Shown one piece after another: positions 7,700 through 15,900 of a DNA stretch of 64,000 nt. The notes beneath the pieces were generated by a model, which saw only the letters and a list, made by a program, of their open reading frames with translations, was not told where the DNA came from and made no database searches. Position 1 is the first letter of the stretch, and every line of letters begins with the position of its first letter. The DNA comes from Robiginitalea sp. SC105 (GTDB lineage: Bacteria > Bacteroidota > Bacteroidia > Flavobacteriales > Flavobacteriaceae): the NCBI RefSeq assembly GCF_014243345.1, contig NZ_JACLZF010000001.1:1116001-1180000 (forward strand), written 5' to 3'. The translations under genes were made by a program, and so were the position numbers.

Positions 7700-10600
7700 A
7701 TGCCTAGAAACTCCTTTTCCAAGGGCGCATACCTCTGGTATTGCCTCGCTGCCCTATTGCTTTTTACCTTCCAGTTTGCCGCCGCCCAGGAGCAGATCGG
7801 GAGGCCGCTCATCAACAATTTCAACTATCAGGACTACCAGGGCGCTCCCATCAACTGGTGGGCCCTGGAGGACGATAATGGAATCTTGTACTTCGCTAAT
7901 AACGTCCAGGTACTGCAGTACGACGGGGTTACCTGGAAAGGCATTGAAACGGAAGGGAATTCCCGCAGCCTTGCCCGCGGAGATGACGGTACGATTTACT
8001 CCGGTGGAATCGGAGATTTTGGATATCTGAAACCAAACGAGGTTGGGGAGCTGGATTATATTTCCTTAAAAGATAAAATTCCTGAAGAACACCAGGTATT
8101 TGAGGATGTATGGTTTATCCTATCCTATAAGGGTCGCATTCACTTTCGTACCGAGTATAAAATATTTATCTGGGACGGCGAGAAGATGGAGGTAGTGGTT
8201 TCAAAGGAAAGGATACATGTCAGCGCTGTGGTTCATGACACTTTTTATTCGCGGATATGGGACGTGGGTCTCTGCAAATTCACAGATGAAGGCACCTTTG
8301 AACTGGTGCCGGGGGGCGAGCTTTTTGCCAATGAACGAATCTATGTCATGCTGCCCTATGATGAGGAGCGCATGCTGGTCGGTACCCGAAACGAGGGTTT
8401 GTATATTTATGATGGGGAGACGTTTACCCCTTTTAAAACAGAGGTGGACCCCTATATCATTGGCAGGTTATACCTGCCGGGACTTGCCCTGGAAGATGGT
8501 CGTTTTTTGCTTAATACTTTTGGAGATGGGGCCTACCTGATTGACCACGACGGGAAACTGATCCAGAAATACACAACGGATAACGGACTGGAAGATGGAA
8601 GCGTGGACAATGTTTACCTCGATTCCCGGGGGGTACTCTGGTTGACATTGTTCAACGGGATTTCAAACATCAACCTGAATTCCAACTTTACCTCCCTAGA
8701 TTCTAACATGGGACTGACAACAGCTGTCTTTGGGGTTATCCGCCACAACGGGGTTGTTTATCTCAGTCTGAACAACGGTATCGCCTATGTTGACGAAACC
8801 GATATGAGTATAAAAAAAATACCGGGAACATTTGAACAGGCAGGGAATTTCCTTCAGTTCCGGGACCGACTCTATGTTTCCACTAACGGGATGGGACTCA
8901 TTGAGATTACTGGCACCACTTTTAAATATGTTCGCCAGGACGACAATTATGATTTCAGGGCTCGGTTTATCACCCAATCCGAATTAGATCCCAAGCGAAT
9001 CTATGTCGATCACCAGAGCGGTTTACGGATCTTGTATTTTGATGAAGCCCGTGACCAATTCTTTGAGGAAACCTCCACAGATAAGTTTATTCCGGGGAGC
9101 GCTAATTTTATCGAAATGGAAGATGGGTCTTTCTGGCTGGATACCTCTGCCGATGGGGAGGTGGTGAAGGTTTCCCCGAATTTTGTAGACGGGAAAATGG
9201 ATTTGGAATCTTCGGAGTTGAAATACTACAACACGGAAGATGGGCTGCCGGATGCCGCGATAGGAATGAATGAAGTCTTTGGCGAAATCATTGTGTTTTG
9301 CAGAAGCTTAGAGAAAACCTATGGGTATAATGCTGAGACAGACCGCTTTGAAGAACGCGATTTCTGGTTTGATAAATATCAGGTTTGGGATCGCGCAGGC
9401 ACTGCTCCATTTGAAACAGAAGAAGGAAAACTCTGGTTTAATGTCGGTTCGGGGATCATGGTTGCCGAGAAATCGGCCGATGGGGAAATCACCGTCAATA
9501 CTGATACTTTTAAAGAGCTTAAGAACTATCGGATCTTTACGGTTTACCCGGAAGCACCAGACGCCGATGGCAACGTAGTGGCCTGGTTTTCGACGCCTGG
9601 CGGAGTGATACGGTATGAAGGAAACCTCGATAAACCCACTTTCCCAGATTTTCATGTGAATATCCGCAACATCAGCATTGCCGGGGACTCCCTGGTCTAT
9701 GCCGGGAATATCGCCTACCCGGAGGATCTGGAAGTGGATTACGACAAGAATTCGGTTACCATAGGATATGCAGCCCCCTTATTTATCGGCCAGAAAGACA
9801 TGAAATACAGTACCCGGTTGGTAGGACTCGACGACGATTGGTCCGACTGGACTCTGCAGACATCCCGGGAGTATATCAACCTGCCCCCTGGGGGGTATAC
9901 CTTCGAGGTACGCGCCCAGAACATTTACGGGGATATTACTGACGAGACGGTTCTGCCCTTTTCGATCAACTACCCTTGGTTCCGCACCTGGTGGGCCTAT
10001 GCCCTTTACCTTTTCGGGTTCCTGGCCATCATCTGGTTTGCCGTGAAAACGCGGACGGGCATCCTGCTGAGCCAGCAGAAGGTGCTGGAGGACAAGGTGG
10101 AGGAACGCACCAAGGAGGTGCAGCAGCGCCTCAACGAACTGGCTACGGTGAATTCGGTGACCCAGGCATTGAACGACAAGCTGGAACTCAATGCGCTTAT
10201 CCGGCTGGTGGGCGAAAAGATGAAGGACGTCTTCAATTCGGACATCACCTACCTGGCCATTCTGGACGAGGACACCCAGATAATCAATTTCGTCTACCAG
10301 GACGGGGACGAGATGCCGCCCATGCAACTGGGCGAAGGCCTGACCTCCCGGATCATCCAGAGCGGGGAGCCCCTGCTGATCAACCGGGATGTGGACATCA
10401 TGGCCGAATACGACAAGCACGGCATCAAGCAGACAGGGAAGCAGGCGATTTCCTACCTGGGGGTACCGATCCCCGTGGAGGACAAGATCATCGGCGTGCT
10501 TAGCGTACAGAGCACCAAGCAGGCCAGCCGGTTTACGCAGGAAGACAAGAAACTCCTGTCTACCATTGCGATCAACGTGGGCGTGGCCCTGCACAACGCC

Positions 10601-12067
10601 GACCTGTTTGAACAGGCCAAGGAGGCCAAGGCCCGGGCCGAAGACGCCAACGAGGCCAAAAGCGCCTTCCTCTCCACGGTGAGCCACGAACTTCGTACCC
10701 CGCTGACCTCCGTGCTCGGCTTTGCCAAGATCATCCGCAAGCGCCTGGAGGAGAAAATTTTCCCCAACGTCAATGTGGACGACCAGAAAATCAAGCGCAC
10801 CATGAAGCAGGTAAGCGAAAACCTGAACGTGGTGGTTTCCGAAGGGGAACGGCTGACCAGCCTGATCAACGACGTGCTGGACCTGGCCAAGATCGAATCC
10901 GGACGGATGGAGTGGAACATCAAGCCCATCTTTTTGCAGGATGTGATCAGCCGGGCCGTATCGGCCACATCCTCCCTCTTTGACCAGAAAAAGCTGCAGC
11001 TCAAAAAGCGGGTGCCCGAAGATCTGCCACTGGTGAGCGGGGACGAGGACAAGCTCATCCAGGTGGTGATCAACCTGCTTTCCAACGCGGTGAAGTTCAC
11101 GCCCAAGGGCTCGGTTTCCATCGAGGCCTACCGGGAGAAGAACCAGCTGATCGTGGAAGTGCAGGATACCGGGGTCGGTATCGCCGAGGAAGACAAGAAC
11201 AAGATATTCGAGAGGTTCCGCCAGGCAGGCGACACGCTTACGGACAAACCGCAGGGGACCGGCCTGGGCCTGCCCATCTGCCGGGAGATCATCGAACACC
11301 ACGGGGGCATTATCTGGATGAAGTCCGAACCCGGTGTGGGGAGTACCTTCTACTTCTCCATCCCGCTGGTCGGGGAAGGGGGCGACCAGCCGATCCAGCT
11401 GGAGCGCATCCTGAAAAGCCTGAAAAAGCAGATCAAGCATTCCTCCCACAAGCTGGCCGACGAGTCGGCAACCATCCTGGTGGTGGACGACGATACGCCC
11501 ATCCGGTCGCTCCTGAACCAGGAACTCTCCGATGCCGGCTACAACGTGAAGGAAGCCGCCAACGGCAAGGCGGCCCTGGATATGGTGCGCATCAGCAAAC
11601 CGGACCTGATCATCCTGGACGTGATGATGCCGGAAATCAACGGGTTTGACGTGGCGGCCGTACTGAAGAACGACCCGGCCACCATGGACATCCCGATCAT
11701 CATCCTCTCGATTGTACAGGACAAGGAACGGGGACTGCGCATCGGGGTGGACCGCTACCTGACCAAACCCATCGATACAGAGAAGCTATTCCACGAGGTG
11801 GACGAACTCCTGGAACAGGGGGTTTCCCATAAACGGGTCCTGGTGGTGGACGAGGATATTTCCACGGTCAAATCGCTGAGCGATGTGCTCACCGCCCGGG
11901 GCTACAAGGTGGTGGAGGCCAACCCGGACAGGCTCATGGAGACGGCCTCGGAGGTCAAACCGGACATCATCATGCTGAAATCCATCCGGAACGGGGATGA
12001 AAAAAGCCTGAGAGAACTGAAATTAAAAGAGGGAATGGAGAACGTCATGTTCTTTGTCTACCATTGA
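7700..12067 (+). CDS. Hybrid two-component sensor kinase with propeller, GAF and two receiver-like domains
   Basis: 1455 residues. Residues 1-29 are a signal peptide ending in AAAQ. A periplasmic propeller of two-component-type repeats follows (for example LYFANNVQVLQYDGVTWKGI and DGSVDNVYLDSRGVLWLTLF), then a Y_Y_Y domain at about 700-763. One transmembrane helix lies at about 763-783, then a coiled coil. Next come a GAF domain (about 827-972), a HisKA domain with phosphorylated His996 (STVSHELRTPL), a HATPase domain with NAVKFTPKG and DTGVGIAEED, and a receiver with VVDDD and phosphoacceptor Asp1307 (LIILDVMMPE). A second receiver-like segment (about 1378-1455) keeps VVDED but has Lys1427 where the phosphoacceptor Asp is expected and is short. 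It is not a classic HTCS because no AraC DNA-binding domain is present. The next two genes probably act with it. Confidence 0.95.
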   Translation: MPRNSFSKGAYLWYCLAALLLFTFQFAAAQEQIGRPLINNFNYQDYQGAPINWWALEDDNGILYFANNVQVLQYDGVTWKGIETEGNSRSLARGDDGTIYSGGIGDFGYLKPNEVGELDYISLKDKIPEEHQVFEDVWFILSYKGRIHFRTEYKIFIWDGEKMEVVVSKERIHVSAVVHDTFYSRIWDVGLCKFTDEGTFELVPGGELFANERIYVMLPYDEERMLVGTRNEGLYIYDGETFTPFKTEVDPYIIGRLYLPGLALEDGRFLLNTFGDGAYLIDHDGKLIQKYTTDNGLEDGSVDNVYLDSRGVLWLTLFNGISNINLNSNFTSLDSNMGLTTAVFGVIRHNGVVYLSLNNGIAYVDETDMSIKKIPGTFEQAGNFLQFRDRLYVSTNGMGLIEITGTTFKYVRQDDNYDFRARFITQSELDPKRIYVDHQSGLRILYFDEARDQFFEETSTDKFIPGSANFIEMEDGSFWLDTSADGEVVKVSPNFVDGKMDLESSELKYYNTEDGLPDAAIGMNEVFGEIIVFCRSLEKTYGYNAETDRFEERDFWFDKYQVWDRAGTAPFETEEGKLWFNVGSGIMVAEKSADGEITVNTDTFKELKNYRIFTVYPEAPDADGNVVAWFSTPGGVIRYEGNLDKPTFPDFHVNIRNISIAGDSLVYAGNIAYPEDLEVDYDKNSVTIGYAAPLFIGQKDMKYSTRLVGLDDDWSDWTLQTSREYINLPPGGYTFEVRAQNIYGDITDETVLPFSINYPWFRTWWAYALYLFGFLAIIWFAVKTRTGILLSQQKVLEDKVEERTKEVQQRLNELATVNSVTQALNDKLELNALIRLVGEKMKDVFNSDITYLAILDEDTQIINFVYQDGDEMPPMQLGEGLTSRIIQSGEPLLINRDVDIMAEYDKHGIKQTGKQAISYLGVPIPVEDKIIGVLSVQSTKQASRFTQEDKKLLSTIAINVGVALHNADLFEQAKEAKARAEDANEAKSAFLSTVSHELRTPLTSVLGFAKIIRKRLEEKIFPNVNVDDQKIKRTMKQVSENLNVVVSEGERLTSLINDVLDLAKIESGRMEWNIKPIFLQDVISRAVSATSSLFDQKKLQLKKRVPEDLPLVSGDEDKLIQVVINLLSNAVKFTPKGSVSIEAYREKNQLIVEVQDTGVGIAEEDKNKIFERFRQAGDTLTDKPQGTGLGLPICREIIEHHGGIIWMKSEPGVGSTFYFSIPLVGEGGDQPIQLERILKSLKKQIKHSSHKLADESATILVVDDDTPIRSLLNQELSDAGYNVKEAANGKAALDMVRISKPDLIILDVMMPEINGFDVAAVLKNDPATMDIPIIILSIVQDKERGLRIGVDRYLTKPIDTEKLFHEVDELLEQGVSHKRVLVVDEDISTVKSLSDVLTARGYKVVEANPDRLMETASEVKPDIIMLKSIRNGDEKSLRELKLKEGMENVMFFVYH

Positions 12068-12103
12068 GAACCCTTCCCGAAACCTGCAATACCATACCAA
12101 AAA

Positions 12104-12481
12104 ATGAGTAAAAAATTATTGATAGTCGACGACGAGGCGCATATCCGCATGCTGATTGAGCAGACCCTGGAGGACCTGGAGGACGAAGGGGTGGAAATGC
12201 TGTTTGCCGACAACGGGGAAAAGGCCCTCAGCATCATACAGGAGGAACGCCCCAACCTGGTGTTCCTGGATGTGATGATGCCCAAGATGAACGGGATGGA
12301 GGTGTGCCAGCGCGTCAAGAAGGAATTAAAACTCGAAGGCATCTACATTATCCTTCTCACGGCCAAGGGGCAGGAAGTTGACCGGCAGAAAGGCCTTGAA
12401 ATGGGCGCAGACCGCTATATGACCAAACCCTTTGACCCGGACGAGATGTTCGAGATCGCCGAGGAAATCCTGATGAAATAA
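12104..12481 (+). CDS. Single-domain response regulator
   Basis: 125 residues, only a receiver domain: acidic pair VDDEAHIR at 9-10, phosphoacceptor Asp56 in VFLDVMMPKMNG, conserved Thr in LLTAKG, and switch Lys in MTKPFDPDE. It has no output domain, so it must act by protein contact or phosphotransfer. It lies 36 bases after the hybrid kinase and 10 bases before the GAF-cyclase. This suggests a relay from kinase to regulator that ends at the cyclase. Confidence 0.95.
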   Translation: MSKKLLIVDDEAHIRMLIEQTLEDLEDEGVEMLFADNGEKALSIIQEERPNLVFLDVMMPKMNGMEVCQRVKKELKLEGIYIILLTAKGQEVDRQKGLEMGADRYMTKPFDPDEMFEIAEEILMK

Positions 12482-12491
12482 GTATTGCTGC

Positions 12492-14177
12492 ATGAAGCTG
12501 TCCACTGCGTACAAAGCACTCAGGCAAATACTGAAACGGGATGCCGCTTCCCGCGGCCTCCTGAAGGACCTGTGCGAAAAACTGGAGGCTTCCTGCTGTT
12601 TTGAGGACCCGGAGGGCAACGTCCTTTGGGGGGAAACCGGGGAATTCCGGGAATCCGCAGCATTTGAACACGAAGGGGAGGTCCTGGGGACGTTCCGGTA
12701 TTCCCAACCGCAGGCCCTGTCGGTATTTGAAACCCTGAGGGTACTTTTCCTGAAGGAATGGGAAAAAAAGAAGATCGGCAAGGAGGTCCTGGGGCTCTAC
12801 CGGGAGATCAACATGATCTATGGCCTCAGCGAGATGATCTCCGAAAAGATCGATGCGGAGTCCATCGCACAGGTCACCCTGGAAGAGGCCTCCCAGATCA
12901 TCGATGCCACCCACGGGCTCTTCCTCATGTACGACCCGGAGAAGGACGAGGTGGCCGAAGTGGCGAACTTCGGGGACAACCCCAGGCGCGACACCTTTAT
13001 CCACGACCAGGAGACCATCCTGAAAGATATCATCCTCAAGGGGACCTCTGCCATAGTCCCGGCTTCCCGGGTGGCCGCCAACCCGGCCCTGCAGCACCTC
13101 AAGGCGGTGATGTACGCCCCTTTGAAGGTGAAGCACCGCACCCTGGGAATGGTGATGCTCGGCCATGAGGACAGTGTGGAATACACGGCTGCGGAACTCA
13201 AGTTGCTCACCACCATCACGCTGCAGTCCGCCACGGCCATCGAAAGTGCCCACCTCTACCAGAAAGGCCTGCAGGAGGTGCGGGAACGGGAGGAGGCCAT
13301 CCGGAAGATCCACGATGCCAGCCAGAAATTCGTGCCCTCCGAGTTTATCCGCTCCCTGGGCAAGGACCGCATTACCGAGGTGTACCTGGGCGACCACGTG
13401 GAGCGGGAGGTGACCGTGGTCTTTGCGGATATCCGCGGGTTCACCACCATTTCGGAAACCCTGGACCCCCGGGATAATTTCCTCTTTGTCAATGGCTTCA
13501 ACAACCGGATGGGACCCATTGTCCGCCGCAATGGCGGCTTTATCATGCAATACCTCGGGGACGGTTTTATGGCCCTTTTCCCGGACGGGGCCCAGGGTGC
13601 CCTGCGGGCTTCCGTGGAAATGCAGGAACTCCTTCGGGAGTACAACCTGGAGCGGAAACTCAAGGACCGGATGCCCGTTGAGGTGGGCGTGGGCATGCAG
13701 AACGGGAAGCTGATCATGGGCATTACCGGGGACGCCAAGCGGCTCGATGCTGCCATCATCTCGGATACAGTGAATACGGCTTCCCGGATCGAGGGGCTGT
13801 CCAAGCATTACGGCACCTCCATCCTCCTGACGGAAGAGTGCAGGAAGAGCCTCACCGACGCCGACCAGTTCGATTTCCGCTACCTGGGCCGGGTACAGCT
13901 CAAGGGAAAAAACAAACCCATTGACCTCTACGAATGCATCGACGGGGACGAACCCGGGTTGAAAAACCACAAACTCACCCACCTGGAACTCTTTGACCAG
14001 GCCATGGAGCAGTACTTCAACCGGGAGTTCGCCATGGCGGCGGTCACCTTCCAACAGGTTTACAAAATGGATGAAAGGGACCATCCTGCCAAGCTCTTCC
14101 TCAACCGCTCCGCCCACCTGATCACCCAGGAACTGGAGGAAAACTGGCAGGGGGTGGAAACCATGAGCACCAAATAG
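12492..14177 (+). CDS. GAF-domain class III adenylate/guanylate cyclase
   Basis: 561 residues. A region of about 90 residues precedes a GAF domain (about 95-255; INMIYGLSEMISEKIDAESI through ITLQSATAIESAHLYQKG). A short coiled linker follows, then a class III cyclase domain with metal Asp313 (VVFADIRGFTT) and Asp357 (QYLGDGFMALF), the usual 44 residues apart. The catalytic tail has SDTVNTASRIEGL, with Asn and Arg for transition-state binding. The purine-selecting Lys position (four before Asp357) is Gln353, so ATP or GTP preference cannot be read safely. About 80 C-terminal helical residues look TPR-like (EQYFNREFAMAAVTFQQVYK). It should make cyclic nucleotide in response to the GAF ligand or the upstream phosphorelay. 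Confidence 0.93.
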   Translation: MKLSTAYKALRQILKRDAASRGLLKDLCEKLEASCCFEDPEGNVLWGETGEFRESAAFEHEGEVLGTFRYSQPQALSVFETLRVLFLKEWEKKKIGKEVLGLYREINMIYGLSEMISEKIDAESIAQVTLEEASQIIDATHGLFLMYDPEKDEVAEVANFGDNPRRDTFIHDQETILKDIILKGTSAIVPASRVAANPALQHLKAVMYAPLKVKHRTLGMVMLGHEDSVEYTAAELKLLTTITLQSATAIESAHLYQKGLQEVREREEAIRKIHDASQKFVPSEFIRSLGKDRITEVYLGDHVEREVTVVFADIRGFTTISETLDPRDNFLFVNGFNNRMGPIVRRNGGFIMQYLGDGFMALFPDGAQGALRASVEMQELLREYNLERKLKDRMPVEVGVGMQNGKLIMGITGDAKRLDAAIISDTVNTASRIEGLSKHYGTSILLTEECRKSLTDADQFDFRYLGRVQLKGKNKPIDLYECIDGDEPGLKNHKLTHLELFDQAMEQYFNREFAMAAVTFQQVYKMDERDHPAKLFLNRSAHLITQELEENWQGVETMSTK

Positions 14178-14239
14178 CAACTCCCCTGGGGTTGGACCAA
14201 AGTTGCCCGAAAAACTCCCGGCCAAATCGAAAATTGCGC

Positions 14240-14247
14240 TATATTTG
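14240..14247 (+). promoter_or_regulatory. -7 element for tRNA-Leu(TAG)
   Basis: TATATTTG matches TAnnTTTG and lies 36 bases upstream of the tRNA 5' end. No well-spaced TTG is visible. Confidence 0.5.
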
Positions 14248-14283
14248 CAGTCCTTTTGCGCGGAATCCACGTGACGGGGCAAC

Positions 14284-14365
14284 GCAGGCGTGGTGGAATT
14301 GGTAGACACGCTAGACTTAGGATCTAGTGCCGCAAGGTGTGTGAGTTCGAGTCTCTCCGCCTGCA
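14284..14365 (+). tRNA. tRNA-Leu (anticodon TAG)
   Basis: The 82-base gene begins GCAGGCG and ends CGCCTGC plus discriminator A, giving a 7-bp acceptor stem. The D arm is TGGTGGAATTGGTAGACAC. The anticodon stem CTAGA/TCTAG encloses loop CTTAGGA with anticodon TAG. The long variable arm is TGCCGCAAGGTGT, typical of type II tRNAs, and the T arm holds GTTCGAGTC. CCA is not encoded. Confidence 0.97.
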
Positions 14366-14374
14366 CAGCAAGGC

Positions 14375-14402
14375 AAAGCCGACCTTTTGGGGTCGGCTTT
14401 TT
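14375..14402 (+). terminator. Rho-independent terminator after tRNA-Leu
   Basis: AAAGCCGACC (14375-14384), loop TTTTGG, and GGTCGGCTTT (14391-14400) form a perfect 10-bp stem running into further T residues. Confidence 0.9.
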
Positions 14403-14463
14403 CATTTGGCACCTTAATGGCTCCGATCATATTGAACCATTCCTGTACATCAGGTCAGTCGAT

Positions 14464-15879
14464 TTATGCCTGGACTTTGGGTTTGATATTCTGGTTGACC
14501 CGGAAGAGGTTCCCCGGATCGTATTGCTGCTTGATCCGTGTCAGGCGTTCGTAGTTCTCCTTGTAGCTGGCCTTGATGCGTTCCTGTCCCTCGTCCATGA
14601 TGAAGTTCAGGTAGGCGCCCCCCGAGGAATGCGGATGCAGGGCTTCTGAGTATTCCTTGCACCAATCCGTGATCTTACCGGCATTGGCGGGATCCGGGTC
14701 CACCCCCACAATCACCCCGGCGTATTTGGCATCCCGGTGTGCCCAGGGGGTGTCGGTCCTGCCAACCCGGGAGGCGGCCCCGCTGATCGGATACAGGTGC
14801 ATCTGCGAAAGGGGCGTGGGGATTTTGGAGCCGTATTCCCGGTGCACCGCCCTGATTTCGGGTCCCAGTTCCTTGAAATAGTCTGCCCGCCAGTACCACT
14901 GCAGGCCGGGGGGCATCATGCCGTCGAACAGGGTCTGGATGGCGGGGTAGGGCATCTCGCCCACATGGCTGAAAACGGGGTCCATCTCCATGACGGGACG
15001 GAACACCTCTTCCTGCTTCCCGGGATCCCCCAGGTAGCACCAGACGATGCCGCAGAACATTTTATTGTGCAATTCCGCGGGGAAAGGAGGTCCCGGGATC
15101 ACCATGGTCGCGATAAAGCCATTGAGTTCGTCCGGGGCATTATTGATGAAGCCGTGATACCATTCCATCACCTCTTCCACCCTTTCGATCGGCCAAAGGG
15201 TAGGCCCACCGATTACGTTCTTCACCGGGTGCGCCCGGAACTTGAAGGAAGTGACAATCCCGAAATTGCCCCCTCCCCCGCGGATGGCCCAGTACAGGTC
15301 CGGATGCTGCTTCTCATTTACGGTAACGAAGGATCCATCGGCCAGGACCATATCGGCTTCCAGCAAATTATCGATGGTCAGGCCGTACATCCTGGAAAGG
15401 TAGCCCACGCCTCCCCCCAGGGTCAGGCCGCCCACCCCGGTAGTGGAGATGATACCCGCCGGGACCGCCAGGCCAAACGGATGGGTGGCGTGGTCCACTT
15501 CCCCCCACAGGTTTCCGCCGCCAACCCGTACGGTGCGGTTTTCGGTATCCACGCGGACAAACTTGATGCCCGAAAGGTCGATGACCATTCCGTCTTCGCA
15601 GAGGCCCAGGCCGCCGCCATTATGGCCTCCCCCCCTCACGGCGACCAGGAGGTCGTGCTCCCTTCCGAAATTCACCGCGTACATCACGTCTGCGACGTCC
15701 ACGCACATGACGAACATGCCCGGGCGCTTGTCGATCATCGCATTGTAAACCTTCCGGGTTTTGTTGTACTTCTCATTATCGGGGAATATCACTTCCCCCC
15801 TGATCCGGCTTGCAAAAGCATCCAGTACGGACGCCTCCAGATCCTTTACCTTAACTGGTGTTGACATGGTTGTTGACAT
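14464..15879 (-). CDS. FAD-linked oxidoreductase of the berberine-bridge-enzyme-like family
   Basis: 471 residues. The N-terminal FAD-binding domain has VAVRGGGHNGGGLGL, whose His is the expected 8-alpha-histidyl FAD attachment site, then STTGVGGLTLGGGVGYLSR and YWAIRGGGGNFGIVTSF. The C-terminus has the BBE motif LTRIKQQYDPGNLFRVNQN. The Cys used by bicovalent members is not seen before GVGG, so a single covalent link is likely. There is no signal peptide; members oxidise alcohols, sugars or phenolics using O2 or another acceptor. The start region carries a duplicated unit encoding MSTTMST, so ATG at 15879 or 15867 may be used. It starts 21 bases after the ferredoxin-cyclase-globin gene on the same strand and is probably cotranscribed with it. 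Confidence 0.93.
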   Translation of the reverse strand: MSTTMSTPVKVKDLEASVLDAFASRIRGEVIFPDNEKYNKTRKVYNAMIDKRPGMFVMCVDVADVMYAVNFGREHDLLVAVRGGGHNGGGLGLCEDGMVIDLSGIKFVRVDTENRTVRVGGGNLWGEVDHATHPFGLAVPAGIISTTGVGGLTLGGGVGYLSRMYGLTIDNLLEADMVLADGSFVTVNEKQHPDLYWAIRGGGGNFGIVTSFKFRAHPVKNVIGGPTLWPIERVEEVMEWYHGFINNAPDELNGFIATMVIPGPPFPAELHNKMFCGIVWCYLGDPGKQEEVFRPVMEMDPVFSHVGEMPYPAIQTLFDGMMPPGLQWYWRADYFKELGPEIRAVHREYGSKIPTPLSQMHLYPISGAASRVGRTDTPWAHRDAKYAGVIVGVDPDPANAGKITDWCKEYSEALHPHSSGGAYLNFIMDEGQERIKASYKENYERLTRIKQQYDPGNLFRVNQNIKPKVQA

Positions 15880-15900
15880 GGTTGTTGAATTATTTGAATA

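Noticed and set aside
9779-11449. Minus-strand open frame of 556 residues
   Set aside because: Antisense to the kinase core of the hybrid sensor, which has clear domains; no own motifs.
12357-14405. Minus-strand open frame of 682 residues
   Set aside because: It is a shadow of the response regulator and GAF-cyclase on the plus strand, with no domain pattern and a Pro/His/Gly-rich composition typical of antisense frames in GC-rich DNA.
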